A stretch of DNA of 64,000 bases from Ga0077555 sp041397775 (GCA_041397775.1 JAWKWB010000006.1:248001-312000), one strand, 5' to 3'; shown: positions 40,139-49,274, counted from the stretch's first letter. The notes: generated by a model from the sequence alone, not told the origin. Numbers and translations: made by a program.

Positions 40139-41991
40139 GTGACCAAGAACAGAACCGTATTGATCGACCATCACCCCGGCCGCTCGAGCCAGACGATCGG
40201 TATCGCCCGTGAACTGGGGACAGATCCGGACCTGATCCACGAGCCGTCGGTCGGCGTCGTCGGCACCAAGGGCGACAGCCAGTGCTACATGGGCGTTCTG
40301 ACCAAGGTCGAGGCCATCCACGAGGAACTCAAGAACCGCATCGGCAAGGGGCCGGGCCAGCTCAAGCTGCGTCTCGTGCAGCCCGAATACACGATCGCAA
40401 CGTCCGACGGCATCCGCAACGGCACGCGCGAGATGCGCTACTCGCTGATCGGCCGCGAGGTGACGAACGAGGCGATGTGCGAGCACCTGAGCGCCACGGG
40501 CCTTGCCGGCACGATCGCGGTCGTCGCCTGCGACAAGCCGCCGGTCGGCACGCTGGCAGCGCTGCTCGAGCACAACATGCCGTCGATCATCATGTCGGAC
40601 GGACCGATCCATCCGGGCACCGACCCCAAGACCGGCGAGTCCATCGACCTCGTGTCGGCCTATCAGGTCGCCGGTCATCCCGACGCCGACTACCGCAACC
40701 ACATCGCCTGCCACGCCTGCCCCGGCATCGGTAGCTGCGGCGGCATGTTCACCTATAACACCATGCAGACGTTCATCGGCGTCGTGGGCATGCAGCCGCT
40801 GCAGATGGTGGCGCCGCCCTCCGACGACCCGCGCCGCGTGAATGAGTTCCCCAAGGACCTCGTCGACCATCTCTCGAACATGATGGCGAAGAACCTCTGC
40901 CCGCGCGACATCGTGGGGCGCGACTCCATCCGCAACGCCGTCATCGTCTCCATGGCCATCGGCGGCTCGACCAACGTCGTGCTGCACGCCCCCGAGATCG
41001 CGCGCGCCGCGGGCTTCGCCGATTTCTGGAAGGACGTCATGACGCCGGAGGAGTTCAACCACCTCTCCCAGAACGTCGTGCCGGTGCTGACCGACGCGCG
41101 GCCCTACGGCAAATATTCGATGGTCGACATCGACGAGGTGGGCGGCGTGCAGGTGATCGTGCGCGAACTGCTGGAAGCTGGTCTCCTCAATGGCGACTGC
41201 ATGACCTGCACGGGCGAGACGCTGGCCGAGCAGGTCGCCCGGCCTGGCGCCAAGCGCGCCGACGGCTTGGTGATCTATCCCGTCGAGAAGCCCTACAAGC
41301 CCACTGGCGGGCCTGCTGGCATGCTGGGCGGCAACCTGTCGCCGGACTTCGGCCATCCTCGCTCGCCGGCGTCGAAGGCGGCCTCGAGAACAACGTGTTC
41401 AAGGGCCGGGCGCGCGTCTTCGACGGCGAACAGGGCCTGCTCACCGCGCTCGACAAGACGCCGGAGAGCTTCCAGAACCACGACATGATCATCGTGCGCT
41501 ACGACGGGCCCAGCGGCGCGCCGGGCATGCCGGAAATGCTCGATCCGACCTCGCGCATCACGACGCTGTGCCGCGAACGCGGCATCACGGTCGGCCTGAT
41601 GACGGATGCGCGGTTCTCGGGCGGCTCGGTCGGCCTGGTGATCGGCCATGTCGGTCCCGAAGCGGCGCTCGGCGGCCCGATCGCCTTCGTGGAGGACGGC
41701 GACGAGATCATCGCCGATCTCAACAAGAACGAGCTGAACTGCCCGGCGCTCGCAGATCCGGCGACGCTGGCCAAGCGCAAGGCGGCCTGGGAGAAGGTCG
41801 TCGCCGACAACGGCGGCATCCATCCCAGCTGCGGCGAGGCCGATACGCGCCTCCTGCATCGCGCCCGCCATACGGCGGTGCCTGCCACGCGCGGCGGCGG
41901 CCTGCACCCCAACCGCGAAGTCTGGGTGCGCGAGCCGCGCAAGGCGGAGGCCTCGGGCTTCGTTCCCAGGAACAAGTATCGCGCGGGCTGA
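40139..41991 (+). CDS. IlvD/Edd-family dehydratase, interrupted by a frameshift
   Basis: GTG start at 40139 preceded by AAGGAGA gives MTKNRTVLIDHHPG. The family's iron-sulfur dehydratase core follows: VACDKPPVGTLAALLEHNM, HACPGIGSCGGMFTYNTMQ and CTGETLAEQVA. Up to GGNLSPDFG near 41355 the frame is continuous. It then shifts by net minus one base (between ~41353 and 41373); the expected VEGGLENNVFKGRARVFDG continues in another frame to 41991. A family member related to dihydroxy-acid dehydratase or sugar-acid dehydratases (Edd, xylonate/gluconate type). If not a sequencing error, it is a pseudogene. Confidence 0.85.
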
Positions 41992-42043
41992 GCGATACGC
42001 TCGCACGGCCTGATATCACGCTGCAAAGCGGGGCGCCGGCCCT

Positions 42044-42209
42044 AGTGTTCCGGTTCCGACATTTGCATCCCATTGCGGGGCGTCCGAGAGCAAATGTCGG
42101 AACCTAGGGGAACACTCAGAACCAATTGTTTCTCGTGTAGCTTTTTGCATCTGACGTTTGGTCACAGACCCAGCCGCGCGCGGGTACCAAACGTCAGATG
42201 CGCTACACG
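42044..42209. repeat. bipartite palindromic repeat, copy D (compensatory variant)
   Basis: Hairpin 1 (42044-42116): AGTGTTCC..GGTTCCGACATTTGC paired with GCAAATGTCGGAACC..GGAACACT. Compared with copies A, B and E the inner arms differ at several positions, each with a matching change in the opposite arm. Hairpin 2 (42134-42209): CGTGTAGC...GCATCTGACGTTTGGT with ACCAAACGTCAGATGC..GCTACACG. It fills the gap between two convergent genes. Confidence 0.85.
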
Positions 42210-42222
42210 AGCGTCCCGCTTT

Positions 42223-43695
42223 TCAATTTCCGACGTGAATGCCCGGCCTGCGTCCGTCGTTCCAGCGGCCGCCGATGGCGCGCTCGATCTGCGCGGCGAG
42301 TTGCAGCAGCAGGCCATCGCCGGCCTGCTTCGCCTGGGCCTGGATGCCGAGCGGCAGGCCCGGGGCCTGCTCTGCCAGCGGCAACGAGATGCCGGGGATG
42401 CCGCACAAGTTGGCCAGCGGCGTGTAGGCGAAATTCTTCCAGAGATTGGCGAACCAGTCGTGCACCGACGGGTTGTCGCTGATCGTCAGGTATTGCGTCG
42501 TGCCGATGCGCGGTGTCGGCAGCGCCGTGACGGGGGTGAGGATGATATCCCAGTCCTCGAAGAAGGCGCCGAAGGCCCGCGCCGTCGTGTTGAATGTCGC
42601 CTGCATCTGGAAGCGCTCGCTGTAGGTGGTGCCGATGCCGGCTTCCCAGATGCGGATGTTGATCGGCTCGATGAGATCGGCGGGCGGACGCTCCAGTCCG
42701 CGCGCGGCCAGCATGCCGGCGATGACCTGCGCGAAGTTGCTGATGTAGCAGGTCGTCTGCGCGGCGAAGGCGGCGCGGAAATCAACCGCGGGCAGCGCCC
42801 AGTCCACGCGATGTCCCAAACCTTCGAGAAAGCGGCCGATGCGCTCCAATTCACTCACGAACTGCGGCGTCGCGCGGTAATCCCCCCACTCGTGCGACAG
42901 GGCGATGCGCAGCGGCCTGGGATCGCGCTCGATCAGCCGGGAATAGGGCTCGGCCGGGGTCCAATAGGGCATGAACTCGCCCGGCGCACCGCCGCGGCAA
43001 TTGTCGAAGAAAGCGGCCGTGTCGCGCACCGAGCGACTGAGGCAGCCCTGGCTCGAGACGAGGCCGGTGAGATCGGAGGCCGCGGGTGCGATGGAGAACG
43101 CACCGCGCGAGGGTTTCAAGCCGATGACGCCGTTGACGCCTGCCGGGATGCGGATAGAGCCGCCACCGTCGGAGCCGTGCGCCATGGGAACCACGCCGGT
43201 CGCGACCGCAGCCGCGGTGCCGGCCGAAGAGCCACAGGTCGTGTACTCGGTGTTCCAGGGGTTGCGCGTGACGTAGACGGCGGGGTTTTCCGCCGAACTG
43301 CAGACACCGAACTCGGGCGTCGTGGTGCGCCCCATGATGTTGAGACCCGCCTGGCGGATGCGACCTGTCAGAAAGCTGTCGGCCGGCGCGCGATTGCCGC
43401 GCATGAAGAGCGAGCCCATCTCCTGCAGCCGGCCCTGCAACGTGGGACCGAGGTCCTTCATCAGGTAGGGCACGCCTGCGAACGGACCGGCGAGGTTCGT
43501 GGCATTGCCGGCCGGATCGGCGACCGCGTCCTCGAAAATCTCGACGACGGCACTGAGCGTCGGGTTGATCCTGGCGGCACCGGCTGCCGCCTGCCGCGCC
43601 AACTCGGCCGCGGTGACGTCGCCCTTGCGCACGCGCTCGGCCAATGCCACGGCATCGTGCGCGGCCCACTCGTCCCAGCTCAATGGCAGTGTCAC
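42223..43695 (-). CDS. amidase-signature family enzyme
   Basis: 490 residues, GTG start at 43695 with a GAGGAC-like site upstream. The amidase signature is intact: Lys in GVPYLMKDLGP, GSSAGTAAAVATGVVPMAHGSDGGGSIRIPAG with the Ser-cis-Ser pair and the nucleophile Ser in the GGGSIRIPA loop. It hydrolyses amides or carbamoyl esters; relatives range from GatA to indoleacetamide hydrolase. Substrate unknown. Downstream of the Crp/Fnr gene on the same strand with a 52-bp gap. Confidence 0.88.
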   Translation of the reverse strand: MTLPLSWDEWAAHDAVALAERVRKGDVTAAELARQAAAGAARINPTLSAVVEIFEDAVADPAGNATNLAGPFAGVPYLMKDLGPTLQGRLQEMGSLFMRGNRAPADSFLTGRIRQAGLNIMGRTTTPEFGVCSSAENPAVYVTRNPWNTEYTTCGSSAGTAAAVATGVVPMAHGSDGGGSIRIPAGVNGVIGLKPSRGAFSIAPAASDLTGLVSSQGCLSRSVRDTAAFFDNCRGGAPGEFMPYWTPAEPYSRLIERDPRPLRIALSHEWGDYRATPQFVSELERIGRFLEGLGHRVDWALPAVDFRAAFAAQTTCYISNFAQVIAGMLAARGLERPPADLIEPINIRIWEAGIGTTYSERFQMQATFNTTARAFGAFFEDWDIILTPVTALPTPRIGTTQYLTISDNPSVHDWFANLWKNFAYTPLANLCGIPGISLPLAEQAPGLPLGIQAQAKQAGDGLLLQLAAQIERAIGGRWNDGRRPGIHVGN

Positions 43696-43747
43696 GGTTC
43701 TCGTCCTCGCAGGGCGGATTGTCGATGTGCGCCCGAACGCGCGCCGC

Positions 43748-44449
43748 CTACTCGACGATACGGCGAAGGTTGGGCACGTCACAAAGGAATTGATTGGAAC
43801 GCGGCTCGGAAATGTAACCCTGCCGCTTCAGCTCGGCCATCGTGCGGCTGACCGTCTCGGTGGTGAGTCCGAGCAGTGCACCTAGGTCCTCGCGCCCGAA
43901 CAGATCGCAGCGCTCGGCCAGATTGCGTTCTGCAAGCCATAGCAACAGCCGCACGACGCGATGTCGCGCGGGGCCCGTGTTGAACTCGCGGATCATCCGG
44001 TCGCTGTCGCTCAGCGCCCGATGCCAGCGGGCCATGAGTTCGCTGAACAGCTGCGGTTTGCGCGTCAAGAGACTGCGCACGACGCTGCGGGGGATGCGGC
44101 AGACCTCGGTCTGGTGCAGCACGATGGCGTGATGCTCGTAGCGATCGAGGAGCAGCGCTTCGAGGCCGATGGCATCGGTGGAGCGCATGAGGCGTACGAT
44201 GCGCTGCGTCCCGTCCGGCAGATATTGCGTCAGCTTCACCAGGCCGCTGCGGATCGTGATGATCCACTCGGCGGGATCGTCACTGCCATAGATCTCGGTT
44301 CCCGGAGCATAGCTGAACTGCTCGATGGGGCGATGGATCGAATCGAAGTCCTGCTCGTCGAGCCCCGCGAACAGAACCGACTGACGGACGGTGCACGTGC
44401 GGCAATTGGCGATGCCGGTCCAGGCGTCGTTGCTGGTCACGGTCTTCAT
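43748..44449 (-). CDS. Crp/Fnr-family transcription regulator
   Basis: 233 residues. cAMP-binding-like beta-roll: YAPGTEIYGSDDPAEWIITIRSGLVKLTQYLPDGTQRIVRLMRS. Winged HTH: REDLGALLGLTTETVSRTMAELKRQGYI, a Crp/Fnr-type recognition helix. The N-terminus has Cys16-x2-Cys19 and a Cys117, which recalls FNR but only two of the three N-terminal cluster cysteines, so an oxygen-sensing 4Fe-4S cluster is uncertain; an NO or redox sensor is possible. Start ATG 44449. It is in a run of minus-strand genes with a DUF6858-like protein and a SLAC1-like channel; an TTGCG-N4-CGCAA palindrome lies upstream of that run. Confidence 0.88.
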   Translation of the reverse strand: MKTVTSNDAWTGIANCRTCTVRQSVLFAGLDEQDFDSIHRPIEQFSYAPGTEIYGSDDPAEWIITIRSGLVKLTQYLPDGTQRIVRLMRSTDAIGLEALLLDRYEHHAIVLHQTEVCRIPRSVVRSLLTRKPQLFSELMARWHRALSDSDRMIREFNTGPARHRVVRLLLWLAERNLAERCDLFGREDLGALLGLTTETVSRTMAELKRQGYISEPRSNQFLCDVPNLRRIVE

Positions 44450-44641
44450 CGGTCGTGCCTTTCCGCATTCGTGCCGTTCGCCACACGGGCGATCGAGGCA
44501 CGGCAACGAGGATGAGCAGGGCGGATCGAAAGGCGCCCGCGCTCCTCCTTGAGCACGATCCAGACCGATACTGCAAGTCTCCTGTCGTCACCGTCGGCGC
44601 AGGCACGCCGCACACAGGTCGATGCACACGACTTCGGGCGT

Positions 44642-45058
44642 CTACGCCATGGCGCTCGAAGCGCAGTTCTTGTTCACGAGGCCGCGAACCCAGCCTTCCA
44701 TGGCCGAATTGACGAGCGGCATCGGGTGCTCGAGGAACGAGATCACGAAACTGTCCGCAAGCTTGCACAGGCCGATAGAACGCGGTCGCGTGGCCAGCGC
44801 ACACGGCTCGGGAATAGCGATGCCGAAGCAGAAGACGACATTGCGCGCATCCTCGATCTCGGGCGCGATCTCACCGTCCGGCAGCGCGCGCGTGTGGGCG
44901 TAATGATCGAAGATGCCGATGAAACGGGCGCAGGAATGGCGCTCGATCTCGCCGCGCAGGTGCGCAACCATGTCGTCCAGATTGCGGGCGGTCGTTTCCT
45001 CTTGCCCGAACTCCAGCACGAACATCGGGATCGTCACGACTGACGTCGATTCCTTCAT
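44642..45058 (-). CDS. DUF6858-like protein
   Basis: 138 residues: IPMFVLEFGQEETTARNLDDMVAHL, IGIFDHYAHTRALPDGEI, NVVFCFGIAIPEPCALATRPRSIG and DSFVISFLEHPMPLVN. This pattern matches a family I know as DUF6858, often near redox or sulfur genes; function unknown. GGGAGG precedes ATG 45058. It is between the Crp/Fnr gene and bipartite repeat copy E, all on the minus strand. Confidence 0.6.
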   Translation of the reverse strand: MKESTSVVTIPMFVLEFGQEETTARNLDDMVAHLRGEIERHSCARFIGIFDHYAHTRALPDGEIAPEIEDARNVVFCFGIAIPEPCALATRPRSIGLCKLADSFVISFLEHPMPLVNSAMEGWVRGLVNKNCASSAMA

Positions 45059-45087
45059 CGGGCCTCCCTTGGCGCGCGGCGCCGATC

Positions 45088-45253
45088 CTAGTGTTCCGGC
45101 TCCGACACTTGGTTCCCCGTGCGTCATACTCTGGACCAAGTGTCGGAGCCACAAGGAACACTAGCAACCATATGATTCTAGTGTAGCTTTTGCATCTGAC
45201 GTTTGGTCATGATTCCAGCCGCGAGTGGGTACCAAACGATAGATGCGCTACAC
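45088..45253. repeat. bipartite palindromic repeat, copy E
   Basis: Hairpin 1 (45088-45164): CTAGTGTTCC..GGCTCCGACACTTGGT with ACCAAGTGTCGGAGCC..GGAACACTAG, arms essentially perfect. Hairpin 2 (45181-45253): GTGTAGC...GCATCTGACGTTTGGT with ACCAAACGATAGATGC..GCTACAC, two inner mismatches. It separates the SLAC1 stop (45261) from the DUF6858-like start (45058), both minus strand. Confidence 0.87.
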
Positions 45254-45260
45254 GAGTTCA

Positions 45261-46247
45261 TCAATGTTCCGGCAGGCAGATCTCATGTCGCCCGATCGCC
45301 AACAGCGTGCGCGCGAAAAGGCCGGACACGACAATGGTCGCGAGCGTCAACAGGCCGACCGAGACGGCGTGGAACGTCGCCCCGCCGATCTTCTCGTACA
45401 TCGTGAGGCTGGCCACCGTGATGGCGGCGAGGGGGAACGAGTAAGCCCACCATGACAGATAGAAGCGGGCGCGCAGCAGGCGTGGTCCTTGCGTCAGGAG
45501 GAACAACGTCATGAAGAGCGCGAAGTAATAGAGGATGCGTGCGGCCGCATCGACGCCGCCGGTGAGCTTCACATAGGACAGAAAGCCGACGGCGGGAGGT
45601 GCGATCAGGATGAAGAGCGTGGGGGCCAGCCGCTCGGGAAGCGGGTTATGGAACAGCACGCGATTGATGATGATGGCGAAAAGGACCAGCAAGAACACGA
45701 TCCCGATGGCGAAAAAGAACCAGGACAGTTCGACGTAGCCTAGCGGCACGCCCGACAGCGGAACCAGAACGTTTCCCACGATGGGAATGAACCAGGCCGG
45801 GCTCAGGTGCGCCGTCTGGAAGTGATCGCGGCTGAACCAGCTATTCAGGACCAGCAATGTCATCGCCAGATGCAGCGGCGCGCCAACGAAGAACAGGGGC
45901 GCGGCGGCCGACGGCCAGACGCCCAGGGCCACGATGGACAGCAACAGGATGCTGATGGAGATCGTCGGCAGGAAATGCAGGCGAACGGGATGGTGATATT
46001 CTTCGGCGACCTGGGCGCCGCGTAGCACGATCTTTGCGGCGTAGACGCCCAGCAAGACCGCGAATGCCACTGCCGACAGCAGTGCAAGGGCGGGCGGCAG
46101 CGGACTGTCCCCCAGTGCCAAGACATGCCCGGCCTTCATCCAGGCGAGTGTGAGCCCCGACAACCCCATCACCGATGCGAAGAATGCGACGGGGAAATTG
46201 GCAAGCCGATCGGGTGCGTGCCCGGCATGAGCGACATCGGTCGCCAT
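45261..46247 (-). CDS. SLAC1-type anion channel family protein
   Basis: 328 residues with about ten transmembrane helices, starting DRLANFPVAFFASVMGLSGLTLAW, then EYHHPVRLHFLPTISISILLLSIVALG and PAWFIPIVGNVLVPLSGVPLGYVELSWFFFAIG: the TDT/SLAC1/TehA family. These conduct small anions, dicarboxylates or related compounds. AAGGAGG precedes ATG 46247. Probably the first gene of a minus-strand unit with the DUF6858-like, Crp/Fnr and amidase genes; a palindrome at 46343-46366 lies in its promoter region. Confidence 0.85.
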   Translation of the reverse strand: MATDVAHAGHAPDRLANFPVAFFASVMGLSGLTLAWMKAGHVLALGDSPLPPALALLSAVAFAVLLGVYAAKIVLRGAQVAEEYHHPVRLHFLPTISISILLLSIVALGVWPSAAAPLFFVGAPLHLAMTLLVLNSWFSRDHFQTAHLSPAWFIPIVGNVLVPLSGVPLGYVELSWFFFAIGIVFLLVLFAIIINRVLFHNPLPERLAPTLFILIAPPAVGFLSYVKLTGGVDAAARILYYFALFMTLFLLTQGPRLLRARFYLSWWAYSFPLAAITVASLTMYEKIGGATFHAVSVGLLTLATIVVSGLFARTLLAIGRHEICLPEH

Positions 46248-46342
46248 CGTAGACCTCCTTCGGCGATCCTGCCCGGCTGCTCGACGCCTGCCGCCGGGAC
46301 TGCCACCTGTTCGGCTGGAGGAATAGGCAAACCGGCTGCTCC

Positions 46343-46366
46343 GATCATTGCGAAAGCGCAATGATC
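46343..46366. promoter_or_regulatory. perfect 10-bp palindrome with Crp/Fnr-type core
   Basis: Arms GATCATTGCG (46343-46352) and CGCAATGATC (46357-46366) with a 4-nt AAAG centre; the inner TTGCG-N4-CGCAA fits Crp/Fnr-superfamily sites. It lies ~95-120 bp upstream of the SLAC1 start. The neighbouring Crp/Fnr regulator at 43748 is the natural candidate to bind it. Confidence 0.6.
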
Positions 46367-46456
46367 CGTACTCGCATCGTCTCAACCGCTACGAAATGCG
46401 ACCTATGTCAGAATTCGAGGCCATGCGGCGCCCGCAAATGCAAACTCGAAACGACA

Positions 46457-46489
46457 ACGGCGCGAAACCCGCCGGGGGTGACGCGCCGT
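46457..46489 (-). terminator. candidate terminator after MaoC genes
   Basis: ACGGCGCG (46457-46464) and CGCGCCGT (46482-46489) make an 8-bp stem; on the minus strand T-rich bases (TTGTCGTTTCG) follow. It lies just downstream of the MaoC stop at 46515. Confidence 0.4.
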
Positions 46490-46514
46490 CCCGTCTGCGA
46501 TGACTTGTGGTCAA

Positions 46515-46937
46515 CTATTTCTCGGCGCGTGCCGTCGCGTAGCCCGAAAGGACGACGTCGCCTTTCTGGTTCATGGTCGTGATCGCCAGGTCGACCAGCG
46601 TTTCGCCATTCTCCTCGCGCACCGCCTCGACGACGGCCTTGGCCTTGAGATCGTCACCGGGCCACACCTGGCTGGTGAAGCGCACGCCGTACTTCTTCAC
46701 GTTCTCGGCACCGAAGCGGTCGGTTACGACGCGGCCCGTCATGCCCATCGTCAGCATGCCGTGGGCGAAGACGCCGGGATAGCCTGCCGCCTCGCGGCAA
46801 TAGCGATCGTCGGTGTGGAGTGGATTGTAGTCGCCGGACGTGCCCGAATACATGACGAGCTGCGTCCGCTTGAGATCTTTCACCAGCACGTCCTCGAACG
46901 TGTCGCCGACCGAGATCTGGTTCGCTTTCAATCGCAT
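46515..46937 (-). CDS. MaoC-family hydratase/dehydratase
   Basis: 140 residues, hot-dog fold. VGDTFEDVLVKDLKRTQLVMYSGTSGDYNPLHTDD carries the D...H catalytic pair; GVFAHGMLTMGMTGRVVTD follows. Enoyl-CoA hydratase-type chemistry. ATG 46937 is used because AGGGATGAG lies just upstream; GTG at 46952 is in frame. It starts 11 bases after the stop of the FAS1-like dehydratase gene; the two are a common N-/C-domain pair of a (3R)-hydroxyacyl dehydratase. Confidence 0.85.
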   Translation of the reverse strand: MRLKANQISVGDTFEDVLVKDLKRTQLVMYSGTSGDYNPLHTDDRYCREAAGYPGVFAHGMLTMGMTGRVVTDRFGAENVKKYGVRFTSQVWPGDDLKAKAVVEAVREENGETLVDLAITTMNQKGDVVLSGYATARAEK

Positions 46938-46948
46938 CGTCTCATCCC

Positions 46949-47416
46949 TCACTTCTGGTCCACCGGGCGTTCGGTCCTGACGCCGACGCCGCGCGCGATG
47001 CAGACGAGTTCGCCCTTCTGGTCGCGATATTCCGATACCCGCTCGGTGAAGATGAGCTTGCCGGCGCGCTTGCTCTCCTTCTCCCAGGTCTTGCCGGTCT
47101 TTTCCGTCACGGTGAGTACGTCGCCCGGACGGACCGGCCGGATGAATTCGAAGTGCTGCTCGGCGTGCAGACCGCCGGACGAGGCCGGCTTGCCTTCGAT
47201 GCCGGACGGCTTGCCGCCGGAGCCGAACCAGGGGACATCGGGCTTCAAGCGCAGGTGATAGTCGGGATCGAACTGGGCGACCGCGCGCGGGAACGTCGGC
47301 GGGGCGGCAGCATTTTCAAGCCCCGTATCGGGTACAGAATAATCCCCGATCGAACGCCGGAACATCATGATGTGCGTCGCCTCGACGGGGAAGATGACCG
47401 TTTTCTCGTCTGACAT
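46949..47416 (-). CDS. FAS1-like dehydratase domain protein
   Basis: 155 residues, MaoC-N type hot-dog fold: FPVEATHIMMFRRSIGDYSVPD and GGLHAEQHFEFIRPVRPGDVLTVTEKTGKTWEKES, LIFTERVSEYRDQKGELVC. It probably dimerises with the adjacent MaoC protein to form a complete hydratase acting on acyl-CoA. The start at ATG 47416 has only a weak ribosome binding site. Substrate unknown. Confidence 0.83.
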   Translation of the reverse strand: MSDEKTVIFPVEATHIMMFRRSIGDYSVPDTGLENAAAPPTFPRAVAQFDPDYHLRLKPDVPWFGSGGKPSGIEGKPASSGGLHAEQHFEFIRPVRPGDVLTVTEKTGKTWEKESKRAGKLIFTERVSEYRDQKGELVCIARGVGVRTERPVDQK

Positions 47417-47634
47417 TGTCGCGTCCCGTTGCCTCTTCTGGTTGGCGCGGCCGTCGCCGCCCCGGTGGACCACAGCCGGGTCCGGACCAGGCGAGCGCGC
47501 TGGCTCTCCCTCCCGGCGACCGTGGGCAAAGTGTAGCGGCCCATTGCGGCGGCTGCCACGTACTTCATCACATTGCCTGCCGACCCTGCAAATGCCGTGG
47601 CGGCGCCGCGCTGCCGCACGCCTACCAAGAGAGC

Positions 47635-47660
47635 GGGCCCGGCGATCGCTCGCCGGGCCC
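47635..47660. terminator. GC-rich hairpin between FAS1-like and cynS genes
   Basis: GGGCCCGGCGA-tcgc-TCGCCGGGCCC is a perfect 11-bp stem. It lies 35 bases past the cynS stop on the minus strand; no U-run. Confidence 0.5.
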
Positions 47661-47694
47661 CTCGGACGCCGCCCCGAAACCCTATCGGGCCGTG

Positions 47695-48192
47695 TCAGCC
47701 GAGGTCCATCTCCTTGAAACCCAGTGGCGCCACGCCCTGCTCGGCACCGTAGTACTTGAAGGGCAGGAACTTGCCGGTCATGCCGATCTTGACGCGGTCG
47801 CCCTTCTCGTGCGGCAGGCGCTCGATGTCGACGTCGAAGTCGATGGCGGACATGATGCCGTCGCCGAACTCCTCCTCGATCAGCGCTTTCCAGGCCGGAC
47901 CATTGATCATGATCAGCTCGTAGAAGCGGTAGATCAGCGGATCGGTCGGCGGCATGGGAATGCCGGCGCCGCGCATGGGCACCTCGTTGAGCATCGCTTC
48001 CTCGGCCGCCGAAAGGCCGAACAGGGCTGCCGCCTTCTTCGCCAACGGCTTCACCAGGCGATGCTGGCCAAGCAGCGCGCCGACGATCAGCACGGGGCTC
48101 ATGCCGCCGATCTCGGTGGTGATGTGCTTCCAGCTCCATCCCTTCTCGCGCTTGATGTCGAGAAGCTTCTCGGTCAACTGCTCACGCGTCAT
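47695..48192 (-). CDS. cynS: cyanate hydratase (cyanase)
   Basis: 165 residues. It converts cyanate and bicarbonate to ammonia and CO2. Fits CynS well: IKREKGWSWKHITTEIGGMSPVLIVGALLGQ and the active-site triad Arg89, Glu92 (YRFYEL) and Ser115 (GDGIMSAIDF), with the same spacing as E. coli Arg96/Glu99/Ser122. The C-terminus extends about ten residues past the usual KxP end. GGAGA precedes ATG 48192, only 4 bases after the stop of the ABC ATPase gene, so it is the last gene of the transporter unit. Confidence 0.95.
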   Translation of the reverse strand: MTREQLTEKLLDIKREKGWSWKHITTEIGGMSPVLIVGALLGQHRLVKPLAKKAAALFGLSAAEEAMLNEVPMRGAGIPMPPTDPLIYRFYELIMINGPAWKALIEEEFGDGIMSAIDFDVDIERLPHEKGDRVKIGMTGKFLPFKYYGAEQGVAPLGFKEMDLG

Positions 48193-48196
48193 CGCT

Positions 48197-49255
48197 CTAT
48201 CTCCATTTCGAGCTGGCTTGCGAATTCGGTCCGATGCGCCGGCGCGGTCCATCACCTTCGCGCGCAAAGAGCTGTCCGTAGCCGCGCTTGGTACGTGCGG
48301 CCGGGACGATGCGGGTCGTGACGGGCCGCGAGCGACGATCCTCCTGGGGCGCACGGGACGGTTCGGAAACATCGGTCTCGGCAGCATGGTGTCCTCCCTG
48401 TGCTTGCGGACGAACGACGGGTGGCGATTTCAGGTTTGCTTCGGTAGCCCCGACACCACCGGCCAACTCACGCGAGCGCGTGACTAGGAATTCGAGCAGG
48501 TGGTTGCGCAGCGGGTAGTAGTTGGGATGCTTGTGCATATCGGTCCGCTGCCGGCCTTTGGGCAGCGTGTTCTCGACGATCTCGGCGATGCGCGCCTTGG
48601 GGCCGTTGGTCATCAGCACGATCTTGTCGGCGAGAAGCATCGCCTCGTCGATGTCGTGGGTAATCATGAAGATCGTCTGCTCGGTCGCGCGCCGGATCGC
48701 CAGCACCTCGTCCTGCAGCGAACCGCGGGTCAGCGCGTCGAGCGCGGAGAAGGGCTCGTCCATCAGCAGGATGCGCGGCTCGACGGCCAGCGCACGCGCG
48801 ATGCCGACCCGCTGGCGCATGCCGCCCGAGAGCTGCGCGGGCTTCCTGCCCTCCGAGCCCTCCAGATGCACGAGCGAGAGATAGCGGCGCGCGTGCTCGC
48901 GGATCTTCTCCCCGCTCCAGTCGCGATGGCGCGAGGCCACACCCAGCTCGACGTTGCGCGCTGCCGAAAGCCAGGGCATCAGCGCATGGCTCTGGAAGAT
49001 CACGGCGCGGTCGAGGCTCGGCCCCTCGATGGCCTGTCCGCCGACGATGATGACGCCTTCGGACGGCCGGTCGAGACCGGCGAGGATGTTGAGGATCGTC
49101 GATTTCCCGCAGCCGGAATGGCCGATGATGCACACGAACTCGCCGGGCATGATCGAGAACCAGAGATCCTCGAACACGGTCAGCGAGCCCTTGCCGCCCG
49201 GCTCGGGAAAGCGCTTTGCGAGGCCTTCGATCTGGATGATCGGCTTGATCGTCAT
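48197..49255 (-). CDS. nitrate/cyanate-type ABC transporter ATP-binding protein
   Basis: 352 residues. Walker A GHSGCGKST, Q-loop VIFQSHALMPWLSA, ABC signature LSGGMRQRVGIARAL, Walker B ILLMDEPFSALDALT, switch His THDID. Most like NrtD/CynD-type ATPases. The C-terminal ~85 residues are an unusual polar tail (VEGVGATEANLKSPP...PQEDRRSRP) with no known domain. Start ATG 49255. Partner permease 49275, binding protein 50119. Confidence 0.9.
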   Translation of the reverse strand: MTIKPIIQIEGLAKRFPEPGGKGSLTVFEDLWFSIMPGEFVCIIGHSGCGKSTILNILAGLDRPSEGVIIVGGQAIEGPSLDRAVIFQSHALMPWLSAARNVELGVASRHRDWSGEKIREHARRYLSLVHLEGSEGRKPAQLSGGMRQRVGIARALAVEPRILLMDEPFSALDALTRGSLQDEVLAIRRATEQTIFMITHDIDEAMLLADKIVLMTNGPKARIAEIVENTLPKGRQRTDMHKHPNYYPLRNHLLEFLVTRSRELAGGVGATEANLKSPPVVRPQAQGGHHAAETDVSEPSRAPQEDRRSRPVTTRIVPAARTKRGYGQLFAREGDGPRRRIGPNSQASSKWR

Positions 49256-49274
49256 TTTGCGATGCTCCCCGTTC

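Noticed and set aside
43748..44449. Calling the Crp/Fnr regulator FNR or FixK
   Set aside because: Only two N-terminal cysteines of the FNR cluster are present, so I kept the family-level name.
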